Assembly (NCBI RefSeq): GCF_000143415.4
Contig: NW_003314305.1
Location: 438,196 to 502,195, forward strand
DNA length: 64,000 bases
Reading direction: 5' to 3'
From: Selaginella moellendorffii
Taxonomy: Eukaryota > Streptophyta > Lycopodiopsida > Selaginellales > Selaginellaceae
This document shows, one piece after another, positions 45,252-55,969 of the stretch. Below the pieces are notes generated by a model. That model saw only the letters and a list, made by a program, of their open reading frames with translations. It was not told where the DNA came from and made no database searches. The position numbers were made by a program, and so were the translations under genes. The stretch's first letter is position 1. The number at the start of each line of letters is the position of its first letter.

Positions 45252-45770
45252 ATGGCTGATGGGACGCTGGAGTTCATCGCGGTCATGCTTCGCACTATGA
45301 AGCATGTTCCCGTCAGAGCCCCGGAGAAATTCACGATTGGGGATCTCCAGGTGAGTCCAATGGGGGATTTCATGTACCCGATCGAGTATCCAGAGCCGCC
45401 CACGGCCGAATTGCCCGGCCACGGCGTGTACGAGCTTGTGAGGTCCGAGTTCTACCCTGAGAACGATCAGGGCAGGCGGATGATGCGCCATTTGTACACC
45501 ATCACCAGAGAAGGCGGCGAGGTTGAGAAGTACCAGGTTGGGCTGGTCGAAGACTCGCGTGGGATCGCAATCAAGGGGTTTTCGAGAAGGGACTGGGAGG
45601 ATTGTGCGATCCCTGAGAATGGGAAGCTTAGGGATGGCGAGAGGCGGTGCTGGCCGAGGAGTGAGATGGGGCGCCATGACGTTCTCCCCAGGGCGGTTGA
45701 AAGACTAGCATCGATGATGGGCGGGGACGAAGATAGAATCTTTCCACCATGTAGAAAGTTTGCGAAATGA
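45252..45770 (+). CDS. lineage-specific protein, 170-aa family, member 1
   Basis: Intronless, 172 aa, ATG 45252. I do not recognise the family. A second intact member (55459-55965, minus) shares SP(M/L)GDFMYPIEYPEPPTA, RMMRHLYTITREGG-VEKYQV, GFSR-DWEDCAIPENG-LR-GERR and the end RIFP-CR-F-K, roughly two thirds identity by eye. No signal peptide or membrane segment. The fold seems alpha/beta with many charged residues and a conserved Trp/Cys pair (DWEDC). Two intact copies with mostly conservative changes imply that it is expressed and constrained. Confidence 0.6.
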   Translation: MADGTLEFIAVMLRTMKHVPVRAPEKFTIGDLQVSPMGDFMYPIEYPEPPTAELPGHGVYELVRSEFYPENDQGRRMMRHLYTITREGGEVEKYQVGLVEDSRGIAIKGFSRRDWEDCAIPENGKLRDGERRCWPRSEMGRHDVLPRAVERLASMMGGDEDRIFPPCRKFAK

Positions 45771-45899
45771 ATACAAGCTCTTCTCAAGCAGTCTATTCCT
45801 CTCTCCTCATACTTTGAGAGCATCAGATTTGCACTAATTTTTGGAGTGAATTGGATTTGATTTCTCTTTTTCGTTCTTCTGCATTTGATCGTGCAGATC

Positions 45900-46610
45900 A
45901 AAGCGTTTCAGCATAGGAATTCTGTCAAAGGCCTGCTGTGCTTCCACCATGCTGCCACACTTCATGTACATCGCCACCAAGCTACTGGCTATATGAGAGT
46001 CCGAGTCCACTCGCGTTCGCGTGGATTTGCCGGACTCTTTCGACGTCTCTAGCTCTGGAGCACGACTTTAACGCCGCAAGGCCAGCGCTTATCTCGAGCT
46101 GATGAGCGTTGCCGGTAGTACCTCGTATCGGCTGTGAGAACTTTAGGATCCAGCGAAGTCCTGGACAGCATAGTAAGGATGGCTCTACCTTCCAGCATCA
46201 AAGCGTTCGAAAATTTGCCTTCGTTGATTCGGAACATCTTGAAAAGAATGTTTGCTCTCGCCATCTCCTCAGCTTCCTCTTTCCGATTGATTGGTCTAGA
46301 GTTTGGCACGGATCCTCGATGCTAGAAATCAGGACCTGGAACTCCAAGAAACAAATCTCCTGTCCTACATTGCCGAGAATCTCATTCTTGCAGCTTGCCG
46401 GATCCTCGCGCGGGCGATGGGACGAGCGAAACCCTATAAAAAAGTTCTCAATTACATCTTTGAATATGCCCTTGCATTGACTGGGTTGACTCTTCATTGA
46501 CTTGCATTGGCTCTTCGTTTGTAAGCTATTTTGGGAAGAAGATAGACCGCAGCACTCCATCTTCCACGCACAAATCGTTTTGATCACTCCAGTTCTTCCA
46601 GCGAGATGAA
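45900..46610 (-). pseudogene. 5' part of a PPR gene with its leader, broken
   Basis: Read on the minus strand: a leader region (matched at 48880-49110 and 52900-53170) with MARANILFKMFRINEGKFSN, then past 46085 LAALKSCSRARDVERVRQIH and, after a shift, LVAMYMKCGSMVEAQQAFD. The last is a PLS-type PPR repeat. Frames are broken and the gene stops at about 45900. The sense-strand relative at 53640 carries the same repeat. Confidence 0.65.
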
Positions 46611-46976
46611 AGAACACTCAATGGAGTGTCCATTTGGTCCTAGCAAAACACGACTTTTACAGTGGACCACACTCGAACAGTACTTAACTACAACACCCTG
46701 TGGGATTCCGGCAAAGACAAGGGTATGAATAAGTGTGGACGACCCTCGGTGAAACAAACAATATCCCTTACCTCCCAATAAAAGGGCATGCAACAACACC
46801 ACTTTTGCGGAGAATTCGATCCATATGTCGAGGAGATTTTTGTGAAGACCAAGGAGCTGTTCCTTCCACCGCAAACTCTCGTCCTCCTGGATCCCAATAG
46901 TTACTCCATCTTCTTCCTCGTCTTTTAACCAAGCGGGGATTAAAAGAAGCCCTTTCCGTAATAGGGTAGGGCAGTT

Positions 46977-48002
46977 ATGGACATTCTGGTGCACATAGTT
47001 GAGGAGGAGGTGTTGAAGCTCCTGCCAGCAGTTGTTTTGCACCGCCGCATCAGAGTTGTGTGCAGGCGGTGGAGGGATCTCGTAGACTCACCAAGATTTG
47101 GAAAGTCTCATTCAGCGCACCACTCTAGAAACAAGCAGATTTACCCTCCTCCTCATGTCTTGGGAGTAACTTCTTTTGGTAAGGGAGTGTATCGGTGCAA
47201 CCCGTTTGTTGCTGGATCTCAAACACAGAAGGGTTGGGTCCGTCAGGATGTTTACAATCACATCAGGGTTTTCAAGGCCTGTGGTGGATTGCTGTTTGGA
47301 CAGATGGGCAATGACTATGTTGTTCTCAATCCGCTCACCACAGCTCTCAAGGTGCTCCCGCCGCCGCCCCTGAAAGTAGTAATAGTATGGCGTTCTGCCC
47401 TGGTTTTGGAACCGTGTATGCAGGGTTACTGGATTTGTGTAGCGGATAACAAAAAAAAGCAATTGCTGGTATATAGCTCAAGATCAGGAGTGTGGGACAA
47501 GGTGGATTACCTTCCTGGCTGGAATCGCCTCGAAAATGGAGTTGGGATGGCCAACAGCAACGCTTATTTTCCATGCGAACATGAATGTATGTGGGGGGCT
47601 TTGAGCTTCAACATGGAAGAAATGAGATGGACTGTTGAGTGGTCATCTTTCATGGGCCATTCCCCTGTTGAAGCTTGCTGGAATGTGTACAATTGGGTGG
47701 TAACACCGGCAACACAGTTTTTCAAGGTGGCTGTGGTAAACGACTTTGGGGTTCGGAAGATGATGCTGGTAAGGTTGGACTGTGCATCAAAGAGATTTGT
47801 TGAGGAGACAAGCTTTCCTTACAACGCGGGCCACATTGCTCTTCTTCCAATCTGTTTTTACGAAGGCACCTTAATGATTCCGGATAAGTATAAGCTGTTT
47901 TTTCTGGATTGTGAGAGTATGGCCTGGAGTAGCATTCCACTTCAGAATCCTTTACTTCTGAGGTATGTTTTTCTGTTTGCACCATCTTTGGTGCCTCCAT
48001 GA
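46977..48002 (+). CDS. F-box protein, intact copy
   Basis: 341 aa, intronless. Residues about 8-36 (VEEEVLKLLPAVVLHRRIRV, CRRWRDLV) form a short, weak F-box expected to bind SKP1 in an SCF ubiquitin ligase. The rest is a beta-propeller-like substrate region (FKACGGLLFGQMGNDYVVLN, NPLTTALKVLPPPPLKVVIV, GALSFNMEEMRWTVEW, FYEGTLMIPDKYKLFFLDCE). No full Kelch consensus. It lies in unit A. Its broken twin is at 51312-52329; the shared downstream sequence shows that both came from one duplication. Substrate unknown. Confidence 0.75.
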   Translation: MDILVHIVEEEVLKLLPAVVLHRRIRVVCRRWRDLVDSPRFGKSHSAHHSRNKQIYPPPHVLGVTSFGKGVYRCNPFVAGSQTQKGWVRQDVYNHIRVFKACGGLLFGQMGNDYVVLNPLTTALKVLPPPPLKVVIVWRSALVLEPCMQGYWICVADNKKKQLLVYSSRSGVWDKVDYLPGWNRLENGVGMANSNAYFPCEHECMWGALSFNMEEMRWTVEWSSFMGHSPVEACWNVYNWVVTPATQFFKVAVVNDFGVRKMMLVRLDCASKRFVEETSFPYNAGHIALLPICFYEGTLMIPDKYKLFFLDCESMAWSSIPLQNPLLLRYVFLFAPSLVPP

Positions 48003-48169
48003 ATGTTCGCTAAATAAAAGTTCAAATCATTTCAGATCCGTTTGTCTTTGAAGCGTTTTTTCTTACCTGTACCTGCAAATCCCAAAGTAAATCCCAAAGT
48101 TACCATAGCCATGTCAGATTTTCTGACCAGCCAACACGGATTTACATGCGAGCTTGAAAAAGCAAGGCT

Positions 48170-48600
48170 CTTACCTCGTCAGTCCACGCTTTTAACGTTC
48201 TTGGCATCCCGTGCTCGACCATGTCCCGTGCAAATCGAGAGCCAAGCCGTAGAACGAGAGGAGCCACATGCACAGAGTTCCGAAAGAAAAACACGAAAAA
48301 CAAGACCACCGCTGTTGAAAACCAGCTGAGTCGATGTCTATCAAGGTAGTCAGGAGTTTCACGGCCTGTAGGACACTGGTCTCAGCCAAATGAGCTCACG
48401 GCTGTTTGCCGAGGGATAGAAAAAACAAATCATTCGGTGGATCGATGGAAACAATAGCTATATTACCTGAATACAAAGCCACGATACAATCCCCCATTAG
48501 ATCTCCACCGCCTGTGTTCGTGGACAACTTCTCTCGCAAAATCTCCGAACGAGCTACCTGCGAGAAAAGAAGAGAAAAGATCGCCAGTATATTCTCCATG
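48170..48600 (-). pseudogene. V-ATPase subunit H fragment 2 (antisense)
   Basis: Reverse strand matches VHA-H exon 8 (TGCATGTGGCTCCTCTCGTT), the preceding intron (AACAGCGGTGGTCTTGTTTT), exon 7 (GTGAAACTCCTGACT) and the intron after exon 6 (GGTAATATAGCTATTGTTTC). Introns are present, so it is genomic. The order of pieces is jumbled and the frame is lost. Confidence 0.75.
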
Positions 48601-49460
48601 TATGTTTATTCTTCGAATATTCATGCAATAATGCAACCTCAACGTGGATATAAAAAACGGAGGCAGAGTTTCCATTGTTTCCAGCATGGAGCGATCAAGA
48701 GCTTGTCGCCCAAAACGATTTGCGCGGCTTTTAACGTGGAAGATGGAGTTGAGATGCGGTCTCGCAGGACACACGACGCTCTTCTTCCCCACCCAAATAG
48801 CTTACAAACGAAGAGCAGTCAATGAAAGTCAATGAAGAGTCAACTCAGTCAATGCAAGGGTACATGAACTTTTTTATTCTAGGGTTTCGCTTGTCCCATC
48901 TTCGTGATCCGCAAGGATGAGATTCTCGGCAATGTAGGACAGGTGATTTGGTTCCAGGTCCTGATTTCTAGCATCGAGGATCCGTGCCAAACTCTACACC
49001 AATCAATTGGAAAGAGGAAGCTGAGGAGATGGCGCTCAAAGAAGCGTGGACGGCTTTTCAAGATGTCCCGAATCAACGAAGGCAAATTTTCGAACGCTTT
49101 GGGTAGAGCCAAATTTTTTTTTATCCTGTCCACGACTTCGCTGTATCATAAAGTTTTCACAGCCGATAGGAGAGCTTATGGTAGTTCTTCCGGCGAGATG
49201 AGAGAACACTGGCCCGTTTTTCCAGCAAAAAAGTTGGATCGATCAGACACTCCAGGCCAAAAAAGGTAGAAAGCTTACTTCTCGGTGGTGATGATCGAGA
49301 ACAATTCCATTCCATTCTCTCCTGCTCGATTTGAGACAACGTGAAATCGCGGGACGATAAACAGGCAGCCGAGTGACAAGCAGCTGCGAGTCTATGCCTG
49401 CCTCGACTCTAAAAACACTCCTACGTCGCACAGCCTTGCGTGTGATTACGACATTGTCAA

Positions 49461-50085
49461 GGCTGGTGGATAATATCCAGGTTACACTTTTTAGTTTGTT
49501 TTCTTTTGAGCTAAACCGCAGTTTCTTTGTCAGCAGCAAAGAAGAATGTCATAGGAAAGATTGGGTTGCGGAACATCAGGTTACTGAGTAAAAGCCTGGC
49601 TTGCGTTCTGCAATGGTACTTATCTTATGCAGAAACAGTGAGCATTAGTATTTCGTTTGGCATCAGCAACACGCAATGACTGGGATAAATTCGAGGATCA
49701 AAGTACGCTTTTTATCACGACGACGTATATGTCAAGTGAAATTTCTAAACTGTAGGATTTGACTTACTTCCAGCAAATAAGCAGAGACGATGAACATGCT
49801 TTTGAAGGCTGAAGCACTTTTATTTTCTAGCTTCCTTCTTGGCAATCGTATTTATTTCTTGTTTTCGAGTGCATACACAGTAATTCATGGTACATCTCTT
49901 GAGATCCTGCCTCCTCCCTCCATTGTTGCGCTGTTTTTGTTATTTGTTTGTCCTATTATTTGACGAAGATTACGAGCTGTAGACGCAAAATTTATCCTCC
50001 TCCTCCATTGCAGGCTGTCAGGAGACCGAGGAGGCCACCGCACGCTCTTGTAGGAAGTTCCAACCAATTATGATGCTTGAGATGA
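49461..50085. other. no gene recognised
   Basis: Mixed-composition spacer between unit A and a degenerate F-box-like relic. No conserved frame, tRNA or obvious repeat seen. Confidence 0.5.
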
Positions 50086-50089
50086 AAAG

Positions 50090-50993
50090 CTACAGCCTGG
50101 TCCAGAATCGAACCTGCTTTTTTTCGTTCAGCACCACCAGATCGCCACCTTGAAGAGGAAAATGGGTAATGAATCGTGAATGTGGCGTGTCATTATCTGC
50201 AAACTGCTCCGCTTTTGCCCACGTAACCACCTTCCAGTGACGCCCGCATTCTTCTTGTTCATCCAGCTCCAGCAATACGATGCCTCCCTTGAAAAGATGA
50301 CCTATTATGAGTTCGCACTGGCCAACCACGATCACCTTGGGCCCGTAATGCAAGGATCAAGCCTGCGATAAATGTAGCCCGCGAGTTTGAGTTCTTGAGG
50401 CAGCGGGAAGTCGTTCAAAGCTTTGGCACCTGGGATTGCCATTGCCTCAGTGCGCAGGTCGTAAGCCTGCAGCTTGCTATCCCGGAAGATGAACTCCCCA
50501 GCAAGATGTCCCGTCAGTATGCGATGACTTCCAGACATGGGAAACGCTGTATAAACGCTGTGACCTCCAGCTACCGTCCATAGAGCAGGTGAATGCTAAA
50601 CTGCTCCTGGTTGCCTGATCTTATTCTTAAGTTGATCTGACCCGGTCCAAACGCAAAATCAGGAGCACTCGCGTTTGCAAAGGTCACTTCCACAACAGGA
50701 AGCTCAAGTTGGAATCCGGTGCGCAAACAGCCACCCGCAACGGCCATACGCGACAATGGTGGCTCCAAATCAGTCAAGAAGTCGTCTCTGAGGACGCCAC
50801 AGAGCAGGCCCGAGCATGCGGCCATTGGAAAGTGTCGCGGCAACAACCGGTTTGACACCACTCCTAGGCGAGCAACGACGGGCATGGGGGACTGTTTTTG
50901 ATCCCCACCAGAGCGAGTGAACGTGAGTGAGTGAAGCGATTGAGAAGTTTGAGCGCTGTCATTCGCGTCTAAGAGCCATACCTTCACTCTCAA
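50090..50993 (-). pseudogene. F-box-associated (propeller) gene relic
   Basis: Minus-strand frames read one after another: MPVVARLGVVSNRLLPRHFP, LLCGVLRDDFLTDLEPPLSR, FQLELPVVEVTFANA, then after a break LTGHLAGEFIFRDSKLQAYD, then HWKVVTWAKAEQFADNDTPH and GGDLVVLNEKKQVRFWTRL to a stop at 50090. The sequence style is that of F-box C-terminal propellers, but no F-box is found, and at least one frame change occurs near 50530-50575. Not closely similar to the neighbouring F-box pair. Confidence 0.45.
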
Positions 50994-51311
50994 GGAGTTT
51001 TACCTTCGTTGTCAGTCACAACATCGTCTCCGGCCTCACTTACGTCAACACTGTCTGGAGGAATGGCCTTCGAGGAAACAATATCCCTTACGCCCCAATA
51101 AAAGGGCAATTGCAACAACACCACTTTTGCGGAGAATTCGATCCATATGTCGAGCAGATTCTTGTGAAGACCAAGGAGCTGTTCCTTCCCATCCTCCTGG
51201 ATCCCAGTAGCTCTTGGGAAGAGTTACTCCATCTTCTTCCTCGACTTGGACGATCATTATCCTTTGAAGTAAACGGGGATTAAAAGAGGCCCTTTCCGTA
51301 ATAGGGCAGGT

Positions 51312-52329
51312 ATGGACAACATAGTTGAGGAGGAGGTGTTGAAGCTCTTGCCAGCAGTTGTTTTGCACCGCCGCATCAGAGTCGTGTGCAAGCGGTGGAG
51401 GGATCTCGTAGACTCACCAGGATTTGGAAAGTTTCATTCAGCGCACCACTCTAGAAACAAGCAGATTTGCCCTCCTCATGTCTTGGGAGTAACTTCTTTC
51501 GGTAAGGGAGTGTATCGGTGCAAACCCGTTTGCTGCTGGATCTCAAACACAGAAGGGTTGGGTCCGTCAGGGATGTTTACCATCAACATCAGGGTTTTCA
51601 AGGCCTGTGGTGGATTGGTGTTTGGACAGATGGGCAATGACTATGTTGTTCTCAATCCGCTCACCACAGCTCTCAAGGTGCTCCCGCCGCCACCCCTGAA
51701 AGTAGTAATAGTATGGCGTTCTGCCCTGGTTTTGGAACCGTGTATGCAGGGTTACTGGATTTGTGTAGCGGTGTAACAAAAAAAAGCAATTGCTGGTATA
51801 TAGCTCGAGATCAGGAGTGTGGGACAAGGTGGATTATCTTCCTGGCTGGAATCGTCTCGAAAATGGAGTTGGGATGGCCAACAGCAACGCTTATTTTCCA
51901 TGCGAACATGAACGTATGTGGGGGGCTTTGAGCTTCAACATGGAAGAAATGAGATGGACTGTTGAGTGGTCATCTTTCATGGGCCATTCCCCTGTTGAAG
52001 CTTGCTGGAATGTGTACAATTGGGTGGTAACACCAGCAACACAGTTTTTCAAGGTGGCTGTGGTAAACGATTTTGGGGTTCTGAAGATGATGCTGATAAG
52101 GTTGGACTGTGCATCAAAGAGATTTGTTGAGGAGACAAGCTTTCCTTACAATGAGGGCCACATTCCTCTTCTTCCAATCTGTTTTTACGAAGGCACCTTA
52201 ATGATTCCGGATAAGTATAAGCTGTTTTTTCTGGATTGTGAGAGTATGACCTGGAGTAGCATTCCACTTCAGAATCCTTTACTTCTGAGGTATGTTTTTC
52301 TGTTTGCACCATCTTTGGTGCCTCCATGA
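51312..52329 (+). pseudogene. F-box gene, broken duplicate
   Basis: Twin of 46977-48002. Relative to the intact copy: a short deletion after MDN removes the first residues (ILVHI), one extra C at about 51524 shifts the frame over GYRCNPFVAGSQ, compensating changes near 51570 restore it, and a base gain at about 51773 puts a stop after YWICVAV. The second half is open again from 51790 (MLVYSSRSGVWDKVDYLPGW) to the end. Sequence similarity is very high, so inactivation is recent. The 3' half could give a 179-aa product. Confidence 0.85.
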
Positions 52330-52369
52330 ATGTTCGCTAAATAAAAGTTCAAATCAGAGTTCCGAAACA

Positions 52370-52575
52370 GAGTTCCGAAAGAAAAACACGAAAAACAAGA
52401 CCACCGCTGTTGAAAACCAGCTTAGTCGATGTCTATCAAGGTAGTCAGGAGTTTCACGGCCTGTAGTACACTGTGGTCTCAGCCAAATGAGCTCACGGCT
52501 AGAAAAAACAAAAACAATAACTATATTACCTGAATACAAAGCCACGAGACAATCCCCCATTAGATCTCCACCGTT
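52370..52575 (-). pseudogene. V-ATPase subunit H fragment 3 (antisense, in unit B)
   Basis: Shorter counterpart of 48290-48560. It keeps the intron-7 piece (AACAGCGGTGGTCTTGTTTT), GTGAAACTCCTGACT and CTGAATACAAAGCCACGA, but has lost the exon 8 piece present in unit A. Confidence 0.7.
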
Positions 52576-53639
52576 CGTGGACAGAAAAGATGAGCCCTAA
52601 ACCGCCAACATATTCTCCATTTATGTTTATTCTTCGAATATTCATGCAATAATGCAACGTTTGCTTGGCAAATCTCAACGTGGATATAAAAAACGGAGGC
52701 AGAGTTTCCATTGTTTCCAGCATGGAGCGATCAAGAGCTTGTCGCCCAAAACGATTTGCGCGGCTTTTAACGTGGAAGATGGAGTTCAGATGCGGTCTCG
52801 CAGGACACACGACGCTCTTCTTCCCACCCAAATAGCTTACAAACGAAGAGCCCAGGTAGTCAATGAAAGTCAATGAAGAGTCAACCCAGTACATAAACTT
52901 TTTTATTTTAGGGTTTCGCTTGTCCCATCTTCGTGATCCGCAAGGATAGGTGATTTGGTTCCAGGTCCTGATTTCTAGCATCGAGGATCCGTGCCAAACT
53001 CTAGACCAATCAATTGGAAAGAGGAAGCTGAGGAGATGGCGCTCAAAGAAGCGTGGACGGCTTTTCAAGATGTCCCGACGAAGGCAAATTTTCGAGCGCT
53101 TTAGAGCCAATTTTGTCCACGACTTGCTGGATCCTAAAGTTTTCACAGCCGATAGGAGAGCATATGGTAGTTCTTCCGGCGAGATGAGAGAACACTGGCC
53201 CGTTTTTCCAGCAAAAAAGTTGGATCGATCAGCCCTCCAGGCCAAAAAAGGTAGAAAGCTTACTTCTCGGTGGTGATGATCGAGAACCATTCCATTCCAT
53301 TCTCTCCTGCTCGATTTGAGACAACGTGAAATCGCGGGACGATAAACAGGCAGCCGAGTGACAAGCAGCTGCGAGTCTATGCCTGCCTCGACTCGAAAAA
53401 CAATCCTACGTTGCACAGCCTTGCGTGGAATTAGGACATTGTTATCGGTTCCAGCATATGATCGATTACTCCTATGCCATTTTTGTTCACGAATTGGATA
53501 CGACCGGTTGACAATGTAAGTGACTTGGTACGCAGAGGAAAACCCTGGCGAGCGAGCACACAAATCCAGTGATCACAAAAAAAAAGAAAAAAGATCAGCA
53601 CCAAGACCGGCGTGCTTATCAGCTCGAGAGAAGCGCTTG

Positions 53640-54745
53640 TCTCGCGGCGCTAAAGTTGTGCTCCAGGGCTAGAGACGTCGAAAGATCACGCGAACGCGAG
53701 AGTCGGACTTGGTGGCGATGTACATGAAGTGTGGCAGCGTGGTGGAAGCACAGCAGGCCTTCGACAGGATTCCTCGCCCCGACGAAGTGGCTATGCGGAG
53801 AATGGCGAGGACGAGATGGCCTTGCAGCTCTTTGGATCGATACAACAGTGCTGCGCAGCAAACGCACGAACTTTTGCCGCTGCGCTCGCCTCTGGCAGCT
53901 GCCGAAGAAGGCCATCGTCAAGCCGAGGCTGGGATGAGAACAGATCCTATCCTTTGCAATGTCTACATGCGGAATGCTCTCATCGACATGTACGTGAAGT
54001 GCCGGAGCATGGTGCATGCTCAAGAGGTTTTCGACAAGATGAAAAGTCGGGATGTGGTCTCGTGGAACGTTTTGATGCTCGGCTATACACAGGATGGTGA
54101 GAACGAGGAGCTAACTCTAGAGATGTTTATGAATATGGTGTCGTCCCGAGGCTGTCAGCTCCATAGCTGGAGTGTTGTCGCTGCTCTCCAGGCCTCGGAG
54201 CCAAGGAAGAAGCTCGGAATCCACAGGAGAAGCTCAGGTTTCTAGTTACGGGTGTGGCGATCCACGGCACGGCGGACAGACTGCGATGTGACTCAAACAT
54301 ATTCATAGCCAACGCTCTTCTCAACTGAGAACGATGAGGGAAAGATGGCCCTTCAACTCTTTGGAGATTTGCTACACTCCCAGTCTTTGGTGGCTGTGCT
54401 GAAGGCTTGTAGTAGTCTCTCAACTCAAGAACAGGAAGGCAAGTCGATGGGAAGATCGTGACGCTGCGTTCGCTGGAAGCCGGAATGGCGGTGCACTCGT
54501 TGGTATCAGAGAGAGGCTTTGATCTGGAAGACTTGTACGTGGCAAGCTGCTTGGTCGACATGTATGGTAAGTGTTGGAGCATGGCTGATTCTCGCAGAGT
54601 TTTCAACCGATCGCGACGTTGTTATCTGGAACGCAGTGAGCTCTGGATACGCACAGAACGACGAAAGTGTGGCTGCTCTAGAGTTGTTTGAGGCTCTCTT
54701 GTGTGAAGGTGGCGATGGTGGTTTTTTATTGAATTGGATTTGATT
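53640..54745 (+). pseudogene. PLS-class PPR pseudogene
   Basis: Readable repeats in changing frames: LAALKLCSRARDVERS, LVAMYMKCGSVVEAQQAFDR, GYAENGEDEMALQLFGS, MRNALIDMYVKCRSMVHAQE, VFDKMKSRDVVSWNVLMLGY, ALQLFGDLL and VIWNAVSSGYAQNDESVAAL. At least four frameshifts and stops. It is joined at 54750 to V-ATPase H sequence. The start resembles the antisense relic at 45900-46610. Confidence 0.8.
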
Positions 54746-54749
54746 TCTC

Positions 54750-55440
54750 GTTTCGTTCTGGCAGAATGGTGTCTCTTATGTGATACTTGACAACATCACG
54801 AAGGAAGAAACGGTGGAGTGTGTGGTAGCGTTGCCCTCTAGTAAGCTCAAGTCCATAGCTTTTGAAGGAATGACTGAACCATAATTCTTTGAATTCATGT
54901 CAGTGGATCCGATTAAGCGTGCTGCATTGTTCGACGATCTCCCGAAGACATTTACCGGCCTTTTTTGAGGTTTGGTTCGAGAGTTTCCCCCTTTTTCCCC
55001 CAGTTTGTTCCCCAAGAAAAATTGGTTCCTGCAAGATTCTGACCGTCTTGATCAGGTAGCTCGTTTTCAGATTTTGCGAGAGTAGTTGTCTTACTATCTC
55101 ACGGCCTTCGAAGAACGTATTGCAGGTCCTTAAAAAACTTGTCTTTGTATCCAGGTAATACAGCTGCTGTTTCCATCGATCAATTATTTGTTTCTCTCTC
55201 TCTCGGTAGCAAAGACATCCTCACATCCAAGCCGCGCGATACCAACAGCCGCGAGCTCTTTAAAGGAACGACTCCCTGCATGCATCTGGCACCTCCGTTC
55301 TACAGCTTGGCTGTGGAAGCCACTCTTACCTCGGATGAGGGAAGTCGCGAGAACGTCCTCCAAAGAAAAGGTTTGCCTAGATCTTGATACTTTTGATGTG
55401 AGAGTGGCCATTTTGATGCTGCGAAATCCTCTCACGAAAG
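54750..55440 (+). pseudogene. V-ATPase subunit H pseudogene fragment 4
   Basis: Best-preserved partial copy of VHA-H: CAGAATGGTGTCTCTTATGT (exon 3 start), GACAACATCACGAAGGAAGA, GTGGATCCGATTAAGCGTGC (exon 4), CAAGATTCTGACCGTCTTGA (exon 5), exon 6, intron and exon 8 pieces, ending at CTGCGAAATCCTCTCACGAA (exon 9). There it joins antisense 170-aa-family sequence. Stops (for example, after the shortened exon 3) abolish coding. Confidence 0.85.
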
Positions 55441-55458
55441 CTTGAGAAGAGCTTGTCT

Positions 55459-55965
55459 TCATTTCACAAAGTTTCTACATGATGGGAAGATTCTATCTTG
55501 GCTCATCATCAAGTCTAGTCTTTCAACCGCCTTGGATGGAACTTCATAACTCGTCATCTCCCTCCTCGGAGAACACCGCCTCTCCCCTTGCCTAAGCTCC
55601 CCATTCTCAGGGATCGCACAATCCTCCCAATCCATTCTCGAAAACCCCTTGATTGTCTCTCCAAGCGAGTCTTCCGCCAGCACAACTTGGTACTTCTCTA
55701 CGTCGCCACCTTCTCTTGTGATGGTGTACAAATGGCGCATCATGCGTTTGCCATGATCGTAGCGATGGTAAAACTCGGATCTCACAAGCGCATACAAGCC
55801 GCAACGAAATTGGGCCGTGGGCGGTTCTGGATACTCAATTGGGTACATGAAGTCCCCCAGTGGGCTCACCTCGGGATGCCCAATCCTCAAGTTCCTGGGG
55901 GCTGTGACTGGAACATTCTTCATACTGCGAAGCATGACCCTGATCTTGGAGTCCAGCGTTTCCAT
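55459..55965 (-). CDS. lineage-specific protein, 170-aa family, member 2
   Basis: Intact 168-aa frame from ATG 55965 to stop 55459. Paralogue of 45252-45770, with conserved blocks SPLGDFMYPIEYPEPPTAQF, RMMRHLYTITREGGDVEKYQ, GFSRMDWEDCAIPENGEL and RIFPSCRNFVK. N-terminus METLDSKIRVMLRSMKNVPV. The gap between the C-terminal blocks is four residues shorter. It is embedded in relics but is itself unbroken. Unknown function; no known domain. Confidence 0.55.
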   Translation of the reverse strand: METLDSKIRVMLRSMKNVPVTAPRNLRIGHPEVSPLGDFMYPIEYPEPPTAQFRCGLYALVRSEFYHRYDHGKRMMRHLYTITREGGDVEKYQVVLAEDSLGETIKGFSRMDWEDCAIPENGELRQGERRCSPRREMTSYEVPSKAVERLDLMMSQDRIFPSCRNFVK

Positions 55966-55969
55966 TGAA

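Larger units (their letters stand above)
46767..49460. repeat. segmental duplication, unit A
   Basis: Matches unit B (51086-53442) in order and strand. It contains an F-box gene, antisense V-ATPase H fragments, a spacer (GTTTATTCTTCGAATATTCA), PPR leader sequence and a closing segment (CAAGCAGCTGCGAGTCTATG). Similarity by eye is about 95% over the F-box part. Unit A has about 250 bp extra at 48030-48275 that B lacks. Confidence 0.85.
51086..53442. repeat. segmental duplication, unit B
   Basis: Second copy of the block at 46767-49460, same strand. It begins at AATATCCCTTACGCCCCAAT and ends at about GCACAGCCTTGCGTG. It lacks about 250 bp of unit A after the F-box gene and has other small indels. 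The spacing between unit starts is about 4.3 kb. Confidence 0.85.

Noticed and set aside
51567-51827. 86-codon antisense frame in the F-box duplicate
   Set aside because: Also present opposite the intact copy; it is a frame shadow.
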